DNA of 57,877 bases from Alphaproteobacteria bacterium (GCA_021325215.1 JAJPHO010000131.1:1-57877), one strand, 5' to 3'. Positions 25,125-33,351 are shown, counted from the stretch's first letter. The notes: a model not told the origin generated them from the sequence alone. Translations and numbers: made by a program.

Positions 25125-25772
25125 ATGATCTCGTCCACCACCGCCGACATCGCCACCTGGTTCCTGTCCTGCCTGACCGAGGCCGACCACCGGACCGCCC
25201 CCTACGACCATTGGCTGCTGACCGGCTGCCTACCCGAGGAGACGGTCAAAGAGGTGGCCTCCCTGCCGGTCTCGCCTCCCGTCGCCCTGCCCTTCGACGG
25301 ACGGCGCGAAAGCGGCAATTCGACCCGGATATTCTGCAACCCCGAGCAGCAGAGCCGCTTTCCTGTCTGCGCCGCCCTTGCCGAGGCTTTCTCCGATCCG
25401 TCGGTGATCAGCGTGCTGGAGCTGGCGACCGGCGCCCAGGTAAGCCGGGGACGCCTGCGCATCGAATATTGCCAGGACGTCGACGGCTTCTGGCTCGAGC
25501 CGCATGTCGACATCAAGGTCAAGCTGTTCACCATGCTGATCTATCTGTCCGACGATCCGCGGTTGGCCGACGCCGGGACCGACATCTATGACGACAGTCC
25601 GGACCATAAGCGGGTCGCGACGGTGCCCTACAGCGCCAATGCGGGACTGATCTTCATTCCCGCCGCCGACACCTGGCACGGCTTCACCAGGCGGCCGATC
25701 CAGGGCGTGCGCAAATCGCTGATCGTCAATTACGTCACGCCGGACTGGCGCGCGGTCGAGGAGCTGTGCTGA
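25125..25772 (+). CDS. 2OG-Fe(II) oxygenase superfamily protein (second of a pair)
   Basis: 215 residues. Leu-Glu-Pro-His-Val-Asp-Ile-Lys near residue 125 gives the HxD ligands, Leu-Ile-Tyr-Leu-Ser-Asp-Asp follows, and Trp-His-Gly-Phe-Thr-Arg-Arg-Pro with a later Arg-Lys-Ser gives the distal His and the 2-oxoglutarate Arg. It starts two bases after the first oxygenase, so both are in one operon. Family members in surface-glycan regions sometimes hydroxylate sugars or proteins, but no substrate can be named here. Convergent with the MipA-family gene. Confidence 0.8.
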   Translation: MISSTTADIATWFLSCLTEADHRTAPYDHWLLTGCLPEETVKEVASLPVSPPVALPFDGRRESGNSTRIFCNPEQQSRFPVCAALAEAFSDPSVISVLELATGAQVSRGRLRIEYCQDVDGFWLEPHVDIKVKLFTMLIYLSDDPRLADAGTDIYDDSPDHKRVATVPYSANAGLIFIPAADTWHGFTRRPIQGVRKSLIVNYVTPDWRAVEELC

Positions 25773-25775
25773 GAG

Positions 25776-26609
25776 TCAGAACCGATAGCCGATATTGAAA
25801 TCGATCGCCGCCTGCAGCTTGGTCTCGACGATCGGGCTGCGGGCCGCGTCTCCGAGATAGCGGCGATAGGCAAGATCGCCTTCGACCAGCCAATGCTCGT
25901 TGATCAGATAGACGGTGGTGGCGCCGACCCCGACATTGCTGAAGCCGCCATTGGCATCGAAGGCCCGCAATCCCGAGGTCCGTGAAATGTCCGGCGAAAC
26001 GCCGAAATAAGCGTTCATATAGTGCTGGTCGGCCAGCGTAATGCTGGGTCCGACGAACAGCAGCCAGCTCTTATCCTTGTTGAGCGGCAGCGGAATATAG
26101 GCGCCGACATCGCCGACCACGCCGTCATTGCCGCCGATGCCTTTGCGGATCTCGGCGGTCAGCACCACCGGAAACAGGAAATATTGCGCGAACAGCTTGG
26201 GCTCGGGCGCGAAGGACACATCAGGCAGGTTGCGGATGCGCGGATCGTCGTGGGTGTTGCGGCCGAGATCGTAGCCCAGCGCGATGCCGGCACGGAACCC
26301 GGGCTCGTGGATCACGTTCCAGCCCAGCCCCTCGCCGTCCGAGAGGAAGAACTCGTCCTTATAGCGGATGTCGAGAATGGCGCTGGGCCCGGTCTTGTAG
26401 CGCTTCGATCCCATGAAGGTCGGCTGCTCGCTGACTCCCGGGCCGAAGTCGCGGCGCCATTCGGGCGGCGGACCGTCGAGCGAGCTCAACACCTCGCCGG
26501 TCGAATATTGCCAATCCATCAAGGGTGACGGGGTTTGCGCGAAACCGGCGATGACCGGAAGCAGGCCGGTCAGAACAGCGGCGACCCTGACGATATATCG
26601 GGAATCCAA
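25776..26609 (-). CDS. MipA/OmpV family outer membrane protein
   Basis: 277 residues. Residues 1-24 form a signal peptide ending Ala-Gly-Phe-Ala. The rest is beta-rich with alternating hydrophobic residues and ends in Gly-Tyr-Arg-Phe, the terminal Phe expected of an outer membrane barrel. Gly-Ile-Ala-Leu-Gly-Tyr-Asp-Leu-Gly and the Leu-Arg-Asn-Leu-Pro-Asp segment suit MipA/OmpV, described as scaffolds or porin-like proteins. Monocistronic as far as can be seen. Confidence 0.82.
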   Translation of the reverse strand: MDSRYIVRVAAVLTGLLPVIAGFAQTPSPLMDWQYSTGEVLSSLDGPPPEWRRDFGPGVSEQPTFMGSKRYKTGPSAILDIRYKDEFFLSDGEGLGWNVIHEPGFRAGIALGYDLGRNTHDDPRIRNLPDVSFAPEPKLFAQYFLFPVVLTAEIRKGIGGNDGVVGDVGAYIPLPLNKDKSWLLFVGPSITLADQHYMNAYFGVSPDISRTSGLRAFDANGGFSNVGVGATTVYLINEHWLVEGDLAYRRYLGDAARSPIVETKLQAAIDFNIGYRF

Positions 26610-26688
26610 TGTGTTGCCTCCGGAAAGTCTCCGAAGGCAGGAACAGCTGTGCCGATGGCCGGTTCCGTGGCAGAAGCGGGACGGACGG

Positions 26689-26859
26689 TCACAATCCGAT
26701 CCATTTGGTGATCAGCTTGAACGGCCAGACATGCTCCCACAGGAAATGCTCGAACGGGAAACCGAAGGTCAGACCGAGCCAGAAACTGAGATTGAAAATG
26801 CTGGCGCGCAATTGCCGGTGAAGCCAGATCCACGCTCTGCTTTTTTGTGCTGCCATCAT
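26689..26859 (-). CDS. Small Trp-rich protein (56 aa), likely membrane-associated
   Basis: Between the MipA gene and the DUF1489 gene, the minus strand encodes a 56-residue protein with five tryptophans. It has a basic N-terminus (Lys-Ser-Arg-Ala-Trp) and a hydrophobic centre (Phe-Trp-Leu-Gly-Leu-Thr-Phe-Gly-Phe-Pro-Phe), and ends Thr-Lys-Trp-Ile-Gly-Leu. ATG codons at 26859 and 26856 follow an AGGTGA sequence. Codon composition is like that of its neighbours and the gap would otherwise be 385 bases. I do not recognise a family. One short membrane segment is possible. Confidence 0.55.
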   Translation of the reverse strand: MMAAQKSRAWIWLHRQLRASIFNLSFWLGLTFGFPFEHFLWEHVWPFKLITKWIGL

Positions 26860-26994
26860 TCACCTGATTCCCATATTGCGGTTCCCGCGCAGAAAGATGG
26901 GCGGTTTATCAGGTCTGTCAATAATACCAAACTGCAGAGCTCCCCCCACGCGGTCTTGAACCAGTGCGGCCAAGGGCTTACTTACAGGCCCGAC

Positions 26995-27429
26995 ATGACC
27001 ATCCATCTGATCAAGCTCTGCGTCGGCGCCACCGGCCTCAACGACCTCGCCACCTGGCAGGCCCAGCGTCTCGAAGACAAGCGGCGCGCCGGCGAGAAGC
27101 CGGAACTTCTCCACATCACCCGCCAGACTCCCAAGCGCGCCGAAGATGTGCTGGATGGCGGATCGCTCTATTGGGTGATGAACGGCTTCGTCACCGCCCG
27201 GCAGCGCCTCCTCGAACTGCGGCCGGTCGAGCGTGACGGCGTTCCCCATTGCGCCCTGGTCTATGATCCCGAGCTCATTACCGTCGAGCCCCGCCCGCGC
27301 CGCCCGTTCCAGGGCTGGCGCTATCTCGACCCCGAGGATGCGCCGCGCGACATGGGGAAATGGGTGCTCGGGGCGGAAGACCAGTCCCTGTCGCTGCAGA
27401 ACGAACTGATCGCATTGGGGCTACTGTGA
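26995..27429 (+). CDS. DUF1489 family protein
   Basis: 144 residues, soluble. Ile-His-Leu-Ile-Lys-Leu-Cys-Val-Gly at the N-terminus, Tyr-Trp-Val-Met-Asn-Gly-Phe-Val-Thr-Ala-Arg-Gln near 60, and Pro-Phe-Gln-Gly-Trp-Arg-Tyr-Leu near 107 are characteristic of DUF1489, found widely in alphaproteobacteria. Function unknown. The GTG start of the transporter overlaps its stop, suggesting co-expression. Confidence 0.88.
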   Translation: MTIHLIKLCVGATGLNDLATWQAQRLEDKRRAGEKPELLHITRQTPKRAEDVLDGGSLYWVMNGFVTARQRLLELRPVERDGVPHCALVYDPELITVEPRPRRPFQGWRYLDPEDAPRDMGKWVLGAEDQSLSLQNELIALGLL

Positions 27430-28604
27430 AACATAATCTCTCTTCCGGCCTGACCATCTCGATGGCCGCCGCGACCGGCCTGGCCGTCGCCAACATCTAT
27501 TACAACCAGCCGATGCTCGGCGTGATGGAACGGGACCTGCCCGGCCCGCTCACCCATCTGATCCCCACCGCGACCCAGCTGGGCTATGCGGCAGGCCTGT
27601 TCCTGCTGGTCCCGCTGGGCGACATCCTCGAACGCCGCCGGCTGATCGTCATCCAGTTCGTGCTGCTCGCCCTGGCGCTGGTCGGCGCCGCCATGGCGCC
27701 CGGCGGCGCCGCCCTGATGATCGCCTCGCTGGCCGTCGGCGCCCTAGCCACCGTCGCGCAGCAGATCGTGCCCTTCGCCGCCCATCTGTCCTCGCCCGAG
27801 CGCCGCGGCGCCACCGTCGGCACGGTGATGGCGGGACTGTTGAGCGGCATTCTGCTGAGCCGCACCCTGGCCGGCTATGTCGCCACCCATGCCGGCTGGC
27901 GCGAGATGTTCTGGCTGGGTGCTCCGCTGGCGCTGGGCGCCGGACTCTGGATGGCGCTGATCCTGCCGCGCCACCGTTCCGACAGCACGCTTCTCTATCC
28001 CCGCCTGATGATCTCGCTGGCGCATCTGTGGAGCGAATTCGCCGAATTGCGCGTGGCGGCCATGACCCAGGCGCTGCTGTTCGGCGCCTTCTCGGCCTTC
28101 TGGACCATCCTGGCGCTGCGCCTGCAGGAGCCGCCTTTGTCGATGGGCGCCGACGTCGCCGGCCTGTTCGGCATCGTCGGCGCGGTCGGCATCCTGGCGG
28201 CGCCGCTGGCCGGGCGCATCGCCGACAAGCACGGCCCGTTCCGCGTCATCGCCCTGGGCGCCGTGCTGACCTTGGTGTCGTGGATCGTATTCGGCCTGTG
28301 GACCGGCCTGGCGGGATTGGTGTTCGGCGTGATCCTGCTCGATTTCGCCGTGCAGAGCTCGCTGATCTCGAACCAGAGCGTGATCTACGCCCTGCGCCCG
28401 GAGGCCCGCGCCCGCCTCAACACGGTCTTCATGAGCGTGATGTTCCTGGGCGGCGCCACCGGTTCCGCCGCCGCGGTCCAAGCCTGGGAACATGGCGGCT
28501 GGAACGCGGTCGCGGCGCTGGGCGCGGCGTTCGGCGCACTGGCCAGCCTGCTGCAATTCCGCCAGGCGCGCCGTCGCAAGCAAGCTGCCGAACAGGCGGC
28601 TTAG
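27426..28604 (+). CDS. Major facilitator superfamily transporter
   Basis: 392 residues with about 12 membrane segments. Asn-Ile-Tyr-Tyr-Asn-Gln-Pro-Met in TM1 and Val-Pro-Leu-Gly-Asp-Ile-Leu-Glu-Arg-Arg in loop 2-3 (the MFS A-motif) place it with predicted drug/solute efflux permeases of the DHA group. It starts at a GTG overlapping the DUF1489 stop. The 3' end overlaps the convergent FkbM gene by four bases. Confidence 0.88.
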   Translation: MKHNLSSGLTISMAAATGLAVANIYYNQPMLGVMERDLPGPLTHLIPTATQLGYAAGLFLLVPLGDILERRRLIVIQFVLLALALVGAAMAPGGAALMIASLAVGALATVAQQIVPFAAHLSSPERRGATVGTVMAGLLSGILLSRTLAGYVATHAGWREMFWLGAPLALGAGLWMALILPRHRSDSTLLYPRLMISLAHLWSEFAELRVAAMTQALLFGAFSAFWTILALRLQEPPLSMGADVAGLFGIVGAVGILAAPLAGRIADKHGPFRVIALGAVLTLVSWIVFGLWTGLAGLVFGVILLDFAVQSSLISNQSVIYALRPEARARLNTVFMSVMFLGGATGSAAAVQAWEHGGWNAVAALGAAFGALASLLQFRQARRRKQAAEQAA

Positions 28605-29569
28605 GCCGCCGAGAACACCACGTTGATCGGCGCTTCGGCGGCATATTCGGTGATCGTCTCGCCCAGCGTGCCGTCGGGCAGCAGCAAGGCGCAGCGATAG
28701 CCGATCCCCGCCAGGGCGCCGATCAGCTGGTTGGCGTCGGATTTCGACACCCGGCGCAGGCCGTCATTGTGCAATTCGCACAGGATGGTCGGCTTGTGCT
28801 CCGCCAGCCGGGCCATTCCGCCTGTGATGACCATCGGCTCGGCGCCCTCGACATCCATCTTGATGAAATCGATCTTGCCGGGCAGCAGCAGGTCGTCGAG
28901 GGTGCGCACCTGCACCGGCTTCACATCCTCGCGGCGCGGGTCGACCGGCTCGGACAGCAGATGCGAGCCGCCGAAATTCATGCCGCCGATGGCATGGAAC
29001 AGGTTCAGGGTGCCGGGCTCGGCGCCCAGGGCGCAATTGTAGGTCTGGCAAATATTTTCGAAGCGGTTTTCCTGGCGCGACAAATTCAGCTTGTCATAGA
29101 GGAAGGGCACCGGTTCGAAGGCGTGGACCTGGCCGGCCGGGCCGACGATCGACGAGAACAGCATGGCGTAGAAGCCGATATTGGCGCCGATATCGATCAC
29201 CGTATGGCCCGGCTTCACGACGGATTGCACGAAGGCGACTTCGGCCTTCTCGTAATTATCGAGCAGGATGTTCTTCGAGATGGCGACTTCCCGCAGATAG
29301 ACGAACAGGCGGAAGCCGTATTTGGTTATCTTGATGATCCAATCGTCGTGCAGCATCGAGAAATGCGGGTTGGCGACGATGAATTCCTCGCAGGTCATGA
29401 ATTCGGCGCGCAGGCTGCGCGTATCCTGCGAGCGGCCGGACAGCACCGCATCGCTTTCCGGCTCGCGGTCGAGAAACAGGCGATAAGCCCAGCGCACCAT
29501 CTCCTTCTTGTCGAGGGTCTGGGACAGTTCGATGCCCGGTTCCGCCATAACGCCATGTTCCTCGATCAA
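28601..29569 (-). CDS. FkbM family methyltransferase with DUF4214-like N-terminus
   Basis: 322 residues. The N-terminal ~60 residues have Ala-Tyr-Arg-Leu-Phe-Leu-Asp-Arg-Glu-Pro-Glu-Ser, a pattern of DUF4214-like repeats found in secreted or surface-glycan proteins. The methyltransferase follows: Val-Ile-Asp-Ile-Gly-Ala-Asn-Ile-Gly-Phe-Tyr (SAM loop, near 122), His-Ala-Phe-Glu-Pro, and Ile-Lys-Met-Asp-Val-Glu-Gly-Ala-Glu. It is the third FkbM module in the window but lies 19 kb from the others, so the glycan it modifies is unknown. The ATG at 29569 or 29548 could be used. Confidence 0.85.
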   Translation of the reverse strand: MIEEHGVMAEPGIELSQTLDKKEMVRWAYRLFLDREPESDAVLSGRSQDTRSLRAEFMTCEEFIVANPHFSMLHDDWIIKITKYGFRLFVYLREVAISKNILLDNYEKAEVAFVQSVVKPGHTVIDIGANIGFYAMLFSSIVGPAGQVHAFEPVPFLYDKLNLSRQENRFENICQTYNCALGAEPGTLNLFHAIGGMNFGGSHLLSEPVDPRREDVKPVQVRTLDDLLLPGKIDFIKMDVEGAEPMVITGGMARLAEHKPTILCELHNDGLRRVSKSDANQLIGALAGIGYRCALLLPDGTLGETITEYAAEAPINVVFSAA

Positions 29570-29626
29570 GAGTTGAGTCGGCGGCGAAGATAATTCACGG
29601 CAGGGGAAATGTCAGCGCGCTGTAAC

Positions 29627-30001
29627 TCAGAAGCGGTAGCCGAGGGTGACGCCGAGGACGACGGAGGAATGATAGTCGTAGAGGTTCCGCCCTTGGTCTT
29701 TCGGATCGGTTTCCGAATGCCCCGCCGCGCGCGCCGGATCGGGAACGTTGAAATCGATCAGGCCGGCATCGAGGTCGGCCGCGGTTCCATGTCCTTCGAT
29801 CCCGCACATCGCCACGCTGACATTCGACGCGCCGTCGTTATAGACCACCTTGCCGGTAGGATCGCCGACGATCGTCGCGGGATAGGATTTCGGCGCTTTG
29901 GCGGGAGCCGGAAGCGGAATCTCGGCAATAGCCAACTCCTCGGCCTGAGCACCGGCGGAGACGACAAGGGAGAGCGCGAGGGCGGCAGCGATACGGATCA
30001 T
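29627..30001 (-). CDS. Small secreted protein of unknown function
   Basis: 124 residues. Residues 1-21 form a Sec signal peptide (Met-Ile-Arg-Ile-Ala-Ala-Ala-Leu-Ala-Leu ... Ala-Gln-Ala). The mature part is Pro/Ala-rich at first and ends Gly-Val-Thr-Leu-Gly-Tyr-Arg-Phe. A terminal Phe after alternating hydrophobic residues resembles a barrel strand, but the protein is too short for a full barrel. One Cys is present. The ATG at 30001 was chosen for the signal peptide. A hairpin terminator separates it from the DUF417 gene upstream. Confidence 0.65.
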   Translation of the reverse strand: MIRIAAALALSLVVSAGAQAEELAIAEIPLPAPAKAPKSYPATIVGDPTGKVVYNDGASNVSVAMCGIEGHGTAADLDAGLIDFNVPDPARAAGHSETDPKDQGRNLYDYHSSVVLGVTLGYRF

Positions 30002-30065
30002 GGGCTTGCAGATGGCGTGCGACCCCCGACTAATCAAGACATGCTGAAGGCCTTCCAGACGAAGA

Positions 30066-30090
30066 GGGCGGCCCGGCATCCGGACCGCCC
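30066..30090 (-). terminator. Hairpin terminator after the DUF417 gene
   Basis: GGGCGG (30066-30071) and CCGCCC (30085-30090), with inner CCGG pairs, form a strong GC hairpin downstream of the minus-strand DUF417 gene. The tract after it on that strand is only pyrimidine-rich (CTCTTCG), so efficiency is uncertain. Confidence 0.5.
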
Positions 30091-30117
30091 TTTCGGTATT
30101 ATCGAGTGACGGACCTG

Positions 30118-30615
30118 TCAACCGGCCACCTCGGCCCGGGCCAGCACCCGCCGGGCATCCTGGATGAGCAGGTAGACGGAGACGGCCAGCAGCACCAGAT
30201 CCTTCAGCAGGAAGGCCGTATTGATGGTCATGGCCGGGAAACCACCCGCGCCGGCATCCCAGCCATCGGGAACGAACGGGAACACCGTGATGGTGGCGAT
30301 GAAGGTCATGGTCGAACCGATGGCGCCCAGCATGCCCGCCTTCTTGTTCCAGAAACCCAGCAGGAGCAGCGAACCGAAGGTCCACTCCGAGGCGCCCAGG
30401 AAGATGGCGGTGCCATGGATGCCCAGAACCGGAATGGTCCAGAAGATGAACGGGCCGTGGGTGATGATGGGCAGCAGCCCGCGGATCTCCGCCTCGAACC
30501 ATTTGTCGTACCCGAACCAGGCGAAGATGATCACCATGGCGGCACGGACCACATGGTAATCGAGGTCTTGTTTCAGCAGGCCGGTGCGGCCGAGAAGCTT
30601 GGCGATAGCGTCCAT
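30118..30615 (-). CDS. DUF417 (YkgB/RclC-like) membrane protein
   Basis: 165 residues with four membrane segments. Val-Ile-Ile-Phe-Ala-Trp-Phe-Gly-Tyr-Asp-Lys-Trp-Phe in the first, Ile-Pro-Val-Leu-Gly-Ile-His-Gly-Thr, and Phe-Leu-Leu-Lys-Asp-Leu-Val-Leu-Leu in the last match DUF417 proteins. The E. coli member RclC takes part in resistance to reactive chlorine species; a stress role here is inference. ATG at 30615 was chosen over a weak upstream ATG at 30657. The next gene upstream on the same strand encodes a MarR repressor. Confidence 0.82.
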   Translation of the reverse strand: MDAIAKLLGRTGLLKQDLDYHVVRAAMVIIFAWFGYDKWFEAEIRGLLPIITHGPFIFWTIPVLGIHGTAIFLGASEWTFGSLLLLGFWNKKAGMLGAIGSTMTFIATITVFPFVPDGWDAGAGGFPAMTINTAFLLKDLVLLAVSVYLLIQDARRVLARAEVAG

Positions 30616-30728
30616 TTGATGTCTCCTCAACGAGTGGGGTAAGTCGATGAGGATCACTATGACGCGGGCAGATGAGATTTATAATTCTACAAAATCTCAG
30701 TTACATGCCAATTCGTCTCAAACACCGC

Positions 30729-31184
30729 TCACTCGCCCTCGGACGGACTCGCCACCAGGCGGTCGAGATTGGCGATCAGCCGATTGAGCAGATCGACGAG
30801 TTGCGCCGCCTCCTGATCCGAGAAGCCGGCCAGGGCGTCGCGATTGCCTTGAAACAGCACCTCGCAGGCCTCGGGCATGCGGGCGAGCGCGGCGTCCGTC
30901 AGGGAGATCAGGCTGCTGCGGCCATCGGAGGGATCGGGCACTCGCCGGATCAGCCCGTCCCGCTCCATCCGGTTCAGCATCTGCGCCATCGAGGATTGTT
31001 CGATCTTGGCGAAACGGGCCAAGCCGCGCTGTGAATCGGCGCGGCCTTCCCCGAGCGCGACCAGCACGGGCAGATGCCCGACCCCGAAGCCCATGGGTTT
31101 GAGACGCGCCTCGCTCAACCGCGCGAAGCCGCGCGCAGCCTGCGAGATAAGATGCCCCGGCGTCGACAGCACATCCTCGTCCAT
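30729..31184 (-). CDS. MarR-family transcriptional regulator
   Basis: 151 residues, winged HTH. Val-Leu-Val-Ala-Leu-Gly-Glu-Gly-Arg, then Gln-Ser-Ser-Met-Ala-Gln-Met-Leu-Asn-Arg-Met-Glu-Arg-Asp-Gly-Leu-Ile-Arg-Arg is the recognition helix and wing entry, and Asp-Pro-Ser-Asp-Gly-Arg-Ser is the wing tip, all standard for MarR. No cysteine-based sensor is visible. It is divergent from the SnoaL-like gene, with two palindromes between them, so it probably represses both itself and that gene. It may also control the downstream DUF417 gene. Confidence 0.88.
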   Translation of the reverse strand: MDEDVLSTPGHLISQAARGFARLSEARLKPMGFGVGHLPVLVALGEGRADSQRGLARFAKIEQSSMAQMLNRMERDGLIRRVPDPSDGRSSLISLTDAALARMPEACEVLFQGNRDALAGFSDQEAAQLVDLLNRLIANLDRLVASPSEGE

Positions 31185-31200
31185 GCCCCACCCCTCTTGA

Positions 31201-31236
31201 ATAGGTGCCTATGTTTTATATATAGCTACCTATATA
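31201..31236. promoter_or_regulatory. Two palindromic MarR-type operators
   Basis: ATAGGTGCCTAT at 31201-31212 has perfect 5-bp arms around TG. TATATAG and CTATATA at 31219-31225 and 31230-31236 flank CTAC. The two sites share the ATAG..CTAT core and are 20 bases apart centre to centre, about two helical turns, in the gap between marR and the SnoaL-like gene. Confidence 0.65.
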
Positions 31237-31267
31237 ATGCAGATAAGCCTGAGGAGGGCAATAGACG

Positions 31268-31645
31268 GTGACGAACGAGAGCGAACTCATCACGCGCCTT
31301 TACGCCTGTTTCAATGCGCGGGACATCGACGGCGTGCTGGCCGCCCTGGCCGACGACGTGGCCTGGGCCAATGGCATGGAAGGCGGCCATGTTCATGGCC
31401 ATGCCGAGCTGCGCGATTATTGGACGCGCCAATGGGCCGTCGTCAGCCCCCATGTCGAACCGCTGGCGGTCACCCGGGCCGAGGACGGCTCCATCGTCGT
31501 CGAAGTCCGGCAATCGGTGCGGGATCTCGATGGGAATCCCCTGATCGACCAACAGCACGGGCTGCTCAGGGACAAGATCGTCGGACACGTCTTCCATCTG
31601 CGCGATGGAAAGATCGTCCGTTTCGATATCAGGGATGAAGCTTAA
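31268..31645 (+). CDS. SnoaL-like / nuclear transport factor 2 fold protein
   Basis: 125 residues. [23 protein letters not shown] is the typical opening of this cone-shaped alpha/beta fold in cut-down form, and the His-Val-His-Gly-His region and closing Gly-Lys-Ile-Val-Arg-Phe-Asp-Ile fit too. Members bind or isomerise small molecules; none can be assigned. GTG start at 31268, downstream of the MarR operators, with GAGG a few bases upstream. Confidence 0.78.
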   Translation: MTNESELITRLYACFNARDIDGVLAALADDVAWANGMEGGHVHGHAELRDYWTRQWAVVSPHVEPLAVTRAEDGSIVVEVRQSVRDLDGNPLIDQQHGLLRDKIVGHVFHLRDGKIVRFDIRDEA

Positions 31646-31713
31646 GGGAGTTTTCCGAGGAAATTTCGCTATCATGCCCCGGACAATTTCACGATCGGTG
31701 GCAGAGGTTTGCA

Positions 31714-33330
31714 ATGGAAACGATTGGCCGTGACCTGCAGGAAATGCGGCGCGTCCCCCTGGCCCCGTCTCACGTCGCCGCTCTGCGGACGGCTGGGACG
31801 ATCGTGCACTACACGGCCGGCCAGTTCATCGTGAAGACGGGCGATCTGATCGATCGCTTCATCTATATCGAGGCGGGTGAGATCGAGGTGGTCAATCCCT
31901 ACACCGGCGAGCGGCATTTCCCCTCGACGCTCGGCCCGACCCAGTTCCTGGGGGAGATCGCCTTTCTGGGCGGCGGGAATGTATCGCTGCCGACGCGGGC
32001 CGTTTCCGACACCCGGGTGATCGAGGTTCCCCGCGCCACCATGCTTCGCCTGATGGCCGAGATTCCCGAAATGTCGGACATCATCATCACCGTCTTCGCG
32101 GCGCGGCGGCGGAGTCACCTCGGCGCGCCTGAAGCGACGCTGGTTCTGATCGGCGAGGACAGCGACCGCGCCGTGCGCCGCGTCGCCGAATTCGCCAGCC
32201 GGAACCGATTGCCCTTCGCCTCCCACGCGGTCGGCAGCCCGGAGGCGGAACGCATCGCGGCCAGCTGCAGCATAAAGGCCGATCAGCCGGCCGTGATCTT
32301 CGGACGGGATCAAGTCATCGCCGATCCGACACCGGATGCGATCGCCCGTCTGCTGGGGCTCAACCGCGATCTCGAAGACCTCGAAATGTTCGATGTCGTC
32401 ATCGTCGGCGGGGGTCCGGCCGGTGTCGCGGCGGGCGTCTATGCCGGCGCGGAAGGGCTCAGCGCGCTGGTCGTCGAGGATATCGCGATCGGCGGACAGG
32501 CCGGCACCTCCAGCCGAATCGAGAATTACATGGGTTTCCCCACCGGCATCTCCGGCGCCGACCTGGTCTGGCGGGGCGAAGTCCAGGCGATGAAATTCGG
32601 CACCCGGTTCCTGATGCCGCGCCGGGTCGCGAGGCTCGAGCGTCTCGAAGGCGGCGAATTCTGCACGATCTTCGAGGATGGCCGGCGCGTTCGCGCGGGC
32701 GCCGTCGTCGTGGCGACGGGGGTGCAATATCGCCCGCTGCAGCTCGAACGGTTCGCCGAGTTCGAGGGTGCCGGCATCTATTACGCCGCCACCGAAAATG
32801 AAGCGCGCTTCTGCAAGGGTTCCGAGGCGATCGTGATCGGCGGCGGCAATTCCGCCGGCCAGGCGGCCATGCATCTCAGCCGCCATGCCGCCCATGTCCG
32901 GCTGCTGGTGCGGGGCAAATCCCTGGCCACCTCGATGTCGAACTATCTGTCCAGCCGCCTCGAAGCCGATCCGAACATCACGATCGAATACGGCGCCGAG
33001 GTCACGGCTCTGCACGGAAGCGAAACGCTCGACAGCGTCACCATTCGCGACGTGGAGAGCGGCGCCCTCAGAACGATCCCCACCTGCGCGATGTTCGTCA
33101 TGATCGGCGCCGCCCCGAATACGGGCTGGCTGAAGGGGATGGTGGATCTGGACGGCAACGGGTACGTCCTGACGGGAGAAGCCGCCGGCGCCCACTCGCC
33201 CTACGCCACCTCCGAACCGGGAATATTCGCCGTCGGCGACGTCCGGGCCGGATCGGTCAAACGCGTCGCCTCCGCCGTCGGGGAGGGATCGGTGGTGATC
33301 TCGAAGGTGTGGGAATATTTGAAGGGGTAG
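31714..33330 (+). CDS. Thioredoxin-reductase-like flavoprotein with cyclic-nucleotide domain, CxxC missing
   Basis: 538 residues. Residues about 1-120 form a cyclic-nucleotide-binding domain (Gly-Glu-Ile-Ala-Phe-Leu-Gly-Gly-Gly region), and about 135-215 a thioredoxin-like linker domain. From about 227 a thioredoxin-reductase module follows, with the FAD loop Val-Gly-Gly-Gly-Pro-Ala-Gly, Gly-Gly-Gln-Ala-Gly, the NADPH loop Ile-Gly-Gly-Gly-Asn-Ser-Ala near 373 and Ala-Val-Gly-Asp-Val near the end. Where E. coli TrxB has Cys-Ala-Thr-Cys, this has Ala-Thr-Glu-Asn (about residue 359), so it cannot reduce thioredoxin by the usual route. Possibly a cNMP-controlled NAD(P)H-flavin sensor or oxidoreductase. 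The gene stands alone. Confidence 0.82.
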   Translation: METIGRDLQEMRRVPLAPSHVAALRTAGTIVHYTAGQFIVKTGDLIDRFIYIEAGEIEVVNPYTGERHFPSTLGPTQFLGEIAFLGGGNVSLPTRAVSDTRVIEVPRATMLRLMAEIPEMSDIIITVFAARRRSHLGAPEATLVLIGEDSDRAVRRVAEFASRNRLPFASHAVGSPEAERIAASCSIKADQPAVIFGRDQVIADPTPDAIARLLGLNRDLEDLEMFDVVIVGGGPAGVAAGVYAGAEGLSALVVEDIAIGGQAGTSSRIENYMGFPTGISGADLVWRGEVQAMKFGTRFLMPRRVARLERLEGGEFCTIFEDGRRVRAGAVVVATGVQYRPLQLERFAEFEGAGIYYAATENEARFCKGSEAIVIGGGNSAGQAAMHLSRHAAHVRLLVRGKSLATSMSNYLSSRLEADPNITIEYGAEVTALHGSETLDSVTIRDVESGALRTIPTCAMFVMIGAAPNTGWLKGMVDLDGNGYVLTGEAAGAHSPYATSEPGIFAVGDVRAGSVKRVASAVGEGSVVISKVWEYLKG

Positions 33331-33351
33331 TTCGCGTGATGCGGCGAAGAT

